A stretch of DNA of 10,542 nt from RGIG4097 sp964550635. GTDB lineage: Bacteria > Bacillota > Clostridia > Christensenellales > CAG-917. Location: assembly GCA_964550635.1 (NCBI GenBank), contig CAZJZV010000029.1, forward strand, positions 1-10,542. The letters are read 5' to 3'. Under the pieces are notes generated by a model that was not told the origin of the DNA, searched no databases, and saw nothing but the letters and a program-made list of their open reading frames with translations. Position numbers and translations under genes: made by a program. How positions within the stretch are numbered: position 1 is the stretch's first letter; the number at the start of each line of letters is the position of its first letter. Positions 6,471-10,542 of the stretch are shown here, piece by piece.

Positions 6471-6484
6471 CTCGTGGAATTATT
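6461..6484. promoter_or_regulatory. Perfect 8-bp inverted repeat between divergent promoters
   Basis: AATAATTC (6461-6468) and GAATTATT (6477-6484) are exact reverse complements separated by 8 bp, and the motif ATTCAAC also recurs directly at 6465 and 6482. The left arm covers the -35 of the sirtuin promoter, and the right arm lies just upstream of the putative aminotransferase promoter. It is a candidate binding site for a dimeric regulator. No regulator gene is adjacent. Confidence 0.45.
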
Positions 6485-6490
6485 CAACGC

Positions 6491-6519
6491 TTGATAAATG
6501 GCGGGATAAGTGATAACAT
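6491..6519 (+). promoter_or_regulatory. Putative promoter of the aminotransferase gene
   Basis: TTGATA (6491-6496), a 17-bp spacer and an extended -10 (TG at 6511-6512, then TAACAT at 6514-6519). It would start near 6526, placing the AGAGGT ribosome binding site at the very 5' end of the message. The -10 is weak, so the assignment is tentative. Confidence 0.4.
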
Positions 6520-6534
6520 AATGGAGAGGTAACT

Positions 6535-7731
6535 ATGAAAAACACTTTCAACGAAAAAATGTACGAACTCGGCTCTCATCGTAGCGTAATCAGAGAGTTG
6601 TTCGAATACGGCAAAAAGCGCGCGGAAGAAGTCGGAGCGGACAAAGTCTACGACTTCTCTCTCGGCAATCCCAACGTGCCTGCACCCGCGTGCGTGAACG
6701 AAGAGATTAGCCGTCTATCCGCCCTTCCCGACAGCACCGCAATTCACGGATATACGTCGGCGCAAGGGGACGTCGTCGTGCGCAAGGCGATAGCGGACGA
6801 TTTGAACGGTCGTTTCAACGCACGTTTTGACAAGGACTTCGTCTATATGACTTGCGGAGCCGCCGCTTCTCTCACGATAACCCTACGCGCACTTGCAAAC
6901 GCAGGGGATGAATTTGTCGTATTTGCACCGTTTTTCCCCGAATATAGAGTGTTCATCGAAGGCGTAGGCGGAAAAGTCGTCGTCGTGCCTTTCGTAGAAC
7001 CCGATTTCACTCCCGACTTTACCGCATTTGAAAACGCTATCACCAAAAATACGAAAGGCGTTATCGTCAACAGTCCCAACAATCCGTCGGGCGCGGTGTA
7101 CGACGAAAACACGGTGAAAAAGATTGCGAAAATCATGCGCGACAAGCAAGAAGAGTTTTCGACGAATATCTTTCTCATCGCAGACGAGCCGTACCGCGAA
7201 ATCGTCTACGACGGAAAAGTCGTGCCCTTCCTGCCCGAATATTACCCGAATACCGTCGTGTGCTACTCTTTCTCGAAATCCCTTTCCCTTCCCGGAGAGA
7301 GAATCGGATATATCGCAATCCCCGACTCCCTTGACGGCAAGGAAGAATTGTACCCCGCAATTTGCGGAGCGGGCAGAGTTTTAGGCTACGTATGCGCGCC
7401 GAGCCTTATGCAAAAAGTGGTATCCGCTTGCATATCCGCCCGTCCCGACGTGGACGCATACAGAAAAAATCGCGACCTACTCTACGGCGCACTCGACGAG
7501 ATTGGCTACGTTTGCGTGCACCCCGACGGAGCGTTTTATCTATTCGTCAAGGCGCTCGAAGACGACGCCAACGCATTCTCCGACCGCGCGAAAACTTTCG
7601 GACTTCTTCTCGTCCCCGGCGACAGTTTCTCCGCCCCGGGCTACGTGCGCGCGTCCTACTGCGTAAGCGGAGATATGATACGTCGCTCTATTCCCGCATT
7701 CAAAGCGCTTTTCGACAGTTATCAAAATTGA
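6535..7731 (+). CDS. PLP-dependent aminotransferase, class I/II (aspartate aminotransferase-like)
   Basis: A 398-residue fold-type I pyridoxal-phosphate enzyme that likely moves an amino group between an amino acid and a 2-oxo acid in the cytoplasm. The visible landmarks in order are the N-terminal substrate segment FSLGNPNVPAP, the phosphate-binding region around TCGAAASLT, NSPNNPSGAVY (179-189) with PLP-ring asparagine N183, ADEPYREI with D217 and Y220, the Schiff-base lysine K248 in SFSKSLSLPGERIGY, and the substrate-carboxylate arginine R372 in YVRASYCVS. All catalytic positions are present, so it should be active. The start has GAGAGGT 4 nt upstream. It is a single-gene unit, divergent from the sirtuin and ended by the hairpin at 7870. 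Substrate is undetermined: aspartate, aromatic, alanine or branched-chain preference cannot be decided from motifs alone. Confidence 0.93.
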   Translation: MKNTFNEKMYELGSHRSVIRELFEYGKKRAEEVGADKVYDFSLGNPNVPAPACVNEEISRLSALPDSTAIHGYTSAQGDVVVRKAIADDLNGRFNARFDKDFVYMTCGAAASLTITLRALANAGDEFVVFAPFFPEYRVFIEGVGGKVVVVPFVEPDFTPDFTAFENAITKNTKGVIVNSPNNPSGAVYDENTVKKIAKIMRDKQEEFSTNIFLIADEPYREIVYDGKVVPFLPEYYPNTVVCYSFSKSLSLPGERIGYIAIPDSLDGKEELYPAICGAGRVLGYVCAPSLMQKVVSACISARPDVDAYRKNRDLLYGALDEIGYVCVHPDGAFYLFVKALEDDANAFSDRAKTFGLLLVPGDSFSAPGYVRASYCVSGDMIRRSIPAFKALFDSYQN

Positions 7732-7869
7732 CGAAAAGCAACGAGCAAAACTATTGCATTGGTTTTGCACAAAAACAATCGCAACAATAATCAATCCAAT
7801 TCAGGTTATCAAAAACACTACAAAATATTGACTCTTATTTGTCTTAATAATAAGCAAAGCGATATATGA

Positions 7870-7900
7870 AAAGCCCGTCGGCAAGACGGGCTTTCTTTTT
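7870..7900 (+). terminator. Rho-independent terminator
   Basis: AAAGCCCGTC (7870-7879) pairs perfectly with GACGGGCTTT (7885-7894) around the loop GGCAA, followed by TTTCTTTTT on the plus strand. It terminates the aminotransferase message about 140 nt after its stop. On the minus strand the stem is followed by a shorter TTTT run, so it may also stop transcription from the small gene at 7913. Confidence 0.9.
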
Positions 7901-7912
7901 GGGATTTTTGGT

Positions 7913-8269
7913 TTAGGCAAGAATTTCGTTTTCTTTTTCAAGGATATTCGCGCAGGCGGTGCAAGCGGGACAATCGCAATATTTTGCGCCGTCCTTTTTC
8001 AGTTGTTCCGCGTGGAGCGCAAAGCCTTCCGCCCTGTCCCCGAAAATCTGTTTGCAGAGCGGAGAGTGTGCAAATGCAAGAAGTTCGTCTATGGTTTCGA
8101 CGTCTTCTTTCAATTCTTGGATATATCTTTCGGTTTCCGCTTTTTCGTCCGCAGTGCCGACTGCCGCGAGCCATTTTTCTGCCGCCGCTTTGACTTCACT
8201 GCAAGCGGACGGAGCGTTCAAAAGTGCGTGTGTTTGTTCGATAACGTAATTTTTGATTTCGTTCGTCAT
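7913..8269 (-). CDS. Small conserved CDCPAC-motif protein of unknown function
   Basis: A 118-residue, mostly helical, charged protein of unknown function. Residues 1-95 read as amphipathic helices (for example AAAEKWLAAVGTADEKAETERYIQELKEDVETIDELLAF; shown by composition, not modelled). A C-terminal cysteine cluster YCDCPACTAC (C98, C100, C103, C106) follows, which could bind a metal, with further cysteines C23 and C72. I recall similar short clostridial proteins sometimes labelled molecular chaperone Hsp90, but nothing here resembles the Hsp90 ATPase and that label should not be trusted. The start at 8269 is chosen because AGGAG lies 4 nt upstream. Reading further upstream would translate through a terminator-like hairpin. 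It follows degV by 40 nt on the same strand and may receive read-through from it. Confidence 0.85.
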   Translation of the reverse strand: MTNEIKNYVIEQTHALLNAPSACSEVKAAAEKWLAAVGTADEKAETERYIQELKEDVETIDELLAFAHSPLCKQIFGDRAEGFALHAEQLKKDGAKYCDCPACTACANILEKENEILA

Positions 8270-8278
8270 ATTACTCCT

Positions 8279-8302
8279 AAAAGGACACGGCAAGCCGTGT
8301 CC
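8279..8302 (-). terminator. Terminator-like hairpin between degV and the CDCPAC gene
   Basis: GGACACGG and CCGTGTCC (plus 8283-8290 and 8295-8302) form a perfect 8-bp stem with a 4-nt loop. On the minus strand it is followed by only TTTT (8282-8279) and then directly by the AGGAG site of the next gene. The short U-run suggests partial termination, or a stem that spaces or insulates the downstream ribosome binding site. Confidence 0.7.
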
Positions 8303-8309
8303 GAAATTT

Positions 8310-9239
8310 TTAGTTCTTTTTGCTTTTGATGTTGGAGATGACTTCTTCAACTTCTTCGGTTATGCGTTTGCGACGGGGTTTGCCCATAAAGAAAACGACG
8401 AATGCATTGTAGCCGGCATTACCCGATACAAGACGGTTGATATAACCGAATTTGATAGGCACGCCACCCGCAAATTCTTTCAGTTTTTCCGCGAGCAAAT
8501 CTGCATCGGGTTGGTTGCAAGTATGTTCGATGAGAATGAAGTCGTTTGCATCGGGATCGTAGTATTCCTTGAAGTGTTGCACCATTTCCGCAATAGCCTT
8601 TTTTCTACCCAACGCCTTGCCGAGTAAACCGACCTTACCGTTGTTGTCAAGCTCGAAAACGGGTTTTACCTGCATAATCATACCAAGTAAAGCCGCAATT
8701 GTGGAAATTCGTCCGCTATGTTTTAGGTTCTTTATGTCGTCCACGATGAAGATATTGTGGGAGTTGAGTTTGTTCTCTTCGAGCCATTCGATGACTTCGT
8801 CCATACTCGCGCCCGCATCCTGCATCTTCTTCGCGTAGTAGACGAGAAGCCCTTCACTGCCTGCGCCCGACAGGGTGTCTACGATTTCAAGACGACGATC
8901 GGGATATTCTTCTTTCAATCCGTTCAGGACTGCGGACATGCTGTCGTAACTTCCGCTCATACCCGACGAAAACGAGATGAACAACAAATCCTTTCCGCTT
9001 TCGTCAAGGACTTTTTTGAACATATCGTAGGCGGTCGCGCGATTGACTTGCGCGGTGTTGACAAGGTGTCCTTCTTTTAAAAGTTGATAATATTCAGGGT
9101 AATCGGGGCACTCCTCTTCAAACTCGTAACTCTTGCCGTTTATGGTGAAAGGCATGGGAAGTCTTGTGGTGGGGTGCTCTTCGTAATAGCCGAAATACAG
9201 GTCGGCGGCGTTGTCTGTGACGATGATATAATCGCTCAT
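8310..9239 (-). CDS. DegV family fatty-acid-binding protein
   Basis: A 309-residue DegV/FakB-type protein. Family members hold a fatty acid and present it to the FakA-type kinase for phosphorylation and entry into phospholipid synthesis. The N-terminal domain opens with YIIVTDNAADL, then VNTAQVN (T62 at the position of the family TSQ motif), then FSSGMSGSYDS (91-100). The second domain has FIVDDIKNLKHSGRIS (R178), LLGMIMQVKPVFEL and GKALGRKKAI. The family C-terminal His-x-Gly-Pro-Gly segment is replaced here by SGNAGYNAF (about 272-280). The start at 9239 is backed by GGGAGA 6 nt upstream. The longer in-frame start at 9323 lies upstream of the -35 box and is rejected. Length is slightly above the usual 280-290 because of a charged tail (KPRRKRITEEVEEVISNIKSKKN). 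No FakA partner is in the window. Confidence 0.92.
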   Translation of the reverse strand: MSDYIIVTDNAADLYFGYYEEHPTTRLPMPFTINGKSYEFEEECPDYPEYYQLLKEGHLVNTAQVNRATAYDMFKKVLDESGKDLLFISFSSGMSGSYDSMSAVLNGLKEEYPDRRLEIVDTLSGAGSEGLLVYYAKKMQDAGASMDEVIEWLEENKLNSHNIFIVDDIKNLKHSGRISTIAALLGMIMQVKPVFELDNNGKVGLLGKALGRKKAIAEMVQHFKEYYDPDANDFILIEHTCNQPDADLLAEKLKEFAGGVPIKFGYINRLVSGNAGYNAFVVFFMGKPRRKRITEEVEEVISNIKSKKN

Positions 9240-9289
9240 AATTTCTCCCTTTGCGCCCGCAATTTTACACGGACAGAGCGTTTTTGTAT

Positions 9290-9318
9290 ATTGTATCACT
9301 TTCGTCGGCGGTTGTCTA
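9290..9318 (-). promoter_or_regulatory. Sigma-A promoter of degV
   Basis: On the minus strand TAGACA (plus 9313-9318), a 17-bp spacer and TACAAT (plus 9290-9295), each five of six consensus bases. It gives a leader of about 45 nt before the degV ATG. Confidence 0.85.
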
Positions 9319-9369
9319 CACATAATTATTCATCCTTAAATTAAGAGTTTTTCCCGCCCAAAATTTCTC

Positions 9370-9398
9370 TTGCGGTTGCGCGCGCGTTATTATATAAT
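9370..9398 (+). promoter_or_regulatory. Promoter of the phosphatase gene, giving a leaderless message
   Basis: A perfect TATAAT -10 (9393-9398) is preceded at 17 bp by TTGCGG (9370-9375), a weak -35. The spacer contains an alternating CG run (9378-9386). The -10 ends 7 nt before the ATG at 9406, so the transcription start should coincide with the start codon. No ribosome binding site lies between. Confidence 0.7.
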
Positions 9399-9405
9399 AT
9401 CTACT

Positions 9406-10176
9406 ATGAGAAAAGATAAGATAACCATAGACAACTTCCGCGACTTCGGCGCGCTCACGACAGGGGACGGCAGACGTTTCAAAGAAGGCAAACTCTTCCG
9501 CTCCGCCACCCTGAAAGCAAAAACCACCGCGGATAAGCATTTCTTGGACGGTCTCGGACTGGACGTCATCTTCGACTTCCGCACCCCTACCGAAATCGAA
9601 GAATCCCCCGACTATATCCCGAAAGGCACAAGACACGAAGCGATTTCCATTCTCGACAGTGTGGACACGGAAAACACTATCGTCTTCACCAAAAAGTCCA
9701 AACTGCACCTACTCACCGCCACCGAAGAAGAAATGCAAGGGCTCATCCGCGTCGTGTCCGACACCTACGTCGATATGCCTTTTTCGGACGGATATAAGCG
9801 AGTTTTCGACGCAATGGACAAGGGCGAAACCATCGTCTTCCACTGCACCGCAGGCAAGGATAGGACGGGCGTTTGCGCTATGATTATCGAATTTGCTTTC
9901 GGCAGAAAAATCGAAGACGTCAAGTACGAGTATATGCTCTCAAACGAATACCGCGCGGATACGAATAGAAAACTCTACAAGTTGATGAAATTCTTCCACG
10001 CTCCCGCCCACTCCGTGAATGCGTGCATGTACGCGCTCACCAACCACGAAGAAAACTTCGACCTTGCCGTCAACACGATCTTATCCCGCTACGGCACAAT
10101 CGAAAACTACCTAGCCAAAACCTACGACGTAACACCCGACCGCATCGCCCTATGGTCGAAATATTATCTTGAATAG
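9406..10176 (+). CDS. Tyrosine/dual-specificity protein phosphatase family protein
   Basis: A 256-residue cysteine-dependent phosphatase of the bacterial Tyr_phosphatase_3 type (relatives include Mycobacterium PtpB and Listeria LipA). Landmarks are the N-terminal NFRDFG (10-15), FRSATL (31-36), DFRTPTE (57-63), and the P-loop HCTAGKDRTG with nucleophile C147, D152 and R153. The helical C-terminal half ends GTIENYLAKTYDVTPDRIALWSKYYLE. Such enzymes dephosphorylate phosphotyrosine proteins or phosphoinositides. No signal peptide is visible, so action is probably cytoplasmic. The ATG at 9406 is chosen because it is the first methionine after the TATAAT box and aligns the family N-terminus at residue 10. 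The in-frame TTG at 9370 falls inside the promoter. There is no ribosome binding site, which points to leaderless translation. It is a single-gene unit ended by a strong terminator. Confidence 0.93.
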   Translation: MRKDKITIDNFRDFGALTTGDGRRFKEGKLFRSATLKAKTTADKHFLDGLGLDVIFDFRTPTEIEESPDYIPKGTRHEAISILDSVDTENTIVFTKKSKLHLLTATEEEMQGLIRVVSDTYVDMPFSDGYKRVFDAMDKGETIVFHCTAGKDRTGVCAMIIEFAFGRKIEDVKYEYMLSNEYRADTNRKLYKLMKFFHAPAHSVNACMYALTNHEENFDLAVNTILSRYGTIENYLAKTYDVTPDRIALWSKYYLE

Positions 10177-10179
10177 TCA

Positions 10180-10209
10180 AAAACCGCTTTCATCCGAAAG
10201 CGGTTTTTT
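10180..10209 (+). terminator. Rho-independent terminator of the phosphatase gene
   Basis: AAAACCGCTTTC (10180-10191) pairs perfectly with GAAAGCGGTTTT (10196-10207) around the loop ATCC, ending in a run of six T. It begins 4 nt after the stop codon. The flanking A-run would make it work on the other strand too. Confidence 0.95.
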
Positions 10210-10247
10210 AATGATATACGCTCCGTTGTCGCGTATGATATATGATT

Positions 10248-10289
10248 GTCGATTTCCGCTTTCATCCCCGTCCCCAAGAGGAAATCGAC
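10248..10289. repeat. Perfect 10-bp inverted repeat
   Basis: GTCGATTTCC (10248-10257) and GGAAATCGAC (10280-10289) are exact reverse complements around a 22-nt pyrimidine-rich loop. No T-run follows, so it is not a simple terminator. It may be part of a repeated intergenic element. Confidence 0.55.
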
Positions 10290-10383
10290 TGCTGCTAAAA
10301 ATAAGAAAATTCATCTTAATATTAGTAATACCACTCCGGCTTTGCCGAAATATAACTAACTCTCTTTGTATGGCGCCGTCCCC

Positions 10384-10414
10384 GGAGATTCCCACGCTAC
10401 GCTCGGAATGACAG
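10384..10414. repeat. Dispersed intergenic repeat-like sequence
   Basis: The segment contains GATTCC, CACGCTACGCTC, then GGAATGACAG, with ATTCC (10388-10392) and GGAAT (10405-10409) as inverted arms. This pattern matches, from memory, the family of short repeats found between genes in many bacterial genomes whose spurious translation reads CHSERS...GIS. Reading the minus strand here gives exactly that kind of peptide (FCHSERSVGISGDG). A copy count in the genome was not available. Confidence 0.45.
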
Positions 10415-10434
10415 AAAATAATTACGCACTTACT

Positions 10435-10542
10435 ATGAGCGAGCGTTCTTATACACGGCGGTTCTCATTCGAAGACGGAACACGAGCCGCAACGGCGGCG
10501 AGAACTTCGAGTGCCGAGCTCGACGGACAGTACAAGCGACTG
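10435..10542 (+). CDS. Possible partial ORF running off the window, unrecognised
   Basis: From the ATG at 10435 the frame is open for 36 codons to the window edge, reading MSERSYTRRFSFEDGTRAAT and onward. An in-frame ATG at 10408 would add nine residues but lies inside the repeat-like sequence. Neither start has a ribosome binding site and no family is recognised. The GC-rich, arginine-rich composition differs from the genes to the left. It could be the start of a real gene or more of the repeat element, and the open frame alone is weak evidence. Confidence 0.2.
   Translation, partial: MSERSYTRRFSFEDGTRAATAARTSSAELDGQYKRL

Larger units (their letters stand above)
10210..10542. other. Gene-poor tail with repeats
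   Basis: This 333-base stretch after the phosphatase terminator shows no gene with a ribosome binding site and recognisable product. It holds a short inverted repeat ATACGC/GCGTAT (10216-10221 and 10231-10236) flanked by a direct repeat ATGATATA, the 10-bp inverted repeat at 10248-10289, a small CGGC/GCCG hairpin at 10337-10347, the octamer CCGTCCCC twice (10269 and 10377), and the dispersed-repeat-like stretch near 10384. From about 10435 composition becomes GC-rich. Confidence 0.6.

Noticed and set aside
7745..7768. GCAAAAC/GTTTTGC hairpin just after the aminotransferase stop
   Set aside because: A 7-bp AT-rich stem with a 10-nt loop and no T-run. Weak compared with the real terminator at 7870.
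7828..7868. Possible small RNA promoter (TTGACT) ahead of the terminator at 7870
   Set aside because: No -10 hexamer falls at an acceptable distance. The best candidates are spaced 11 to 14 bp or lack consensus bases.
8270..8350. 27-residue extension of the CDCPAC protein
   Set aside because: It would read through the end of degV and the hairpin. The ATG at 8269 has AGGAG 4 nt upstream.
9240..9323. 28-residue N-terminal extension of the DegV protein
   Set aside because: The extension is translated promoter sequence, begins upstream of the -35 box, and the family N-terminus starts at the ATG at 9239.
9322..9345. Short palindromes ATAATTAT and CTTAAATTAAG between degV and the phosphatase gene
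   Set aside because: They are short and AT-rich in an AT-rich interval, and expected by chance. Kept only as a note.
10177..10395. 72-codon minus-strand open frame through the tail
   Set aside because: It runs from the repeat-like sequence into the phosphatase terminator, has no ribosome binding site, and reads like the spurious translation of an intergenic repeat.

Overview
The window looks like chromosomal DNA from a Gram-positive Firmicute, probably an uncultured clostridial lineage. The evidence is the strong GGAGG-type ribosome binding sites, several near-consensus sigma-A promoters (TTGACA, 17 bp, TATAAT-like), the rplM-rpsI pair in the Firmicute arrangement, and several families common in Clostridia: a DegV fatty-acid-binding protein, an XRE-cupin regulator, and a small CDCPAC-containing protein. 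This placement rests on gene style and was not tested by a search. Most of the window is ordinary chromosome. The interest lies mainly in promoters, operators and hairpins between the genes.

Layout. Bases 1-1022 carry the ribosomal pair rplM-rpsI on the minus strand, with a clear promoter and a structured leader of about 118 nt. Bases 1076-3703 hold a minus-strand two-gene operon: an XRE-cupin regulator followed 9 nt later by a GH31 glycoside hydrolase. Its promoter start region contains a perfect 8+8 bp inverted repeat, a candidate autoregulatory operator. Diverging from it is glmS (3817-5532), whose putative -35 hexamer overlaps the regulator's -35 on the other strand. glmS converges on a sirtuin gene (5686-6426, minus), with two long hairpins between them. 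The sirtuin is divergent from a PLP-dependent aminotransferase (6535-7731), and a perfect inverted repeat lies between their promoters. The aminotransferase ends before a strong terminator and faces a minus-strand pair, degV (8310-9239) then a small cysteine-motif protein (7913-8269), separated by a short terminator-like hairpin. Divergent from degV is a tyrosine/dual-specificity phosphatase gene (9406-10176) that appears to be leaderless: its TATAAT box ends 7 nt before the ATG. The last 333 bases after its terminator hold no convincing gene. They contain inverted repeats, a stretch resembling dispersed intergenic repeats seen in many bacterial genomes, and an open frame running off the end.

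How the genes may fit together. The ribosomal pair is a growth-rate housekeeping unit. The regulator-GH31 operon looks like a locally controlled sugar-scavenging unit. Its divergence from glmS through a shared -35 region suggests, by inference only, competition between oligosaccharide use and amino-sugar (cell-wall precursor) synthesis. The sirtuin, aminotransferase, DegV protein and phosphatase each have their own promoter and show no obvious common pathway. No CRISPR array, tRNA, rRNA, transposase or integrase was seen.
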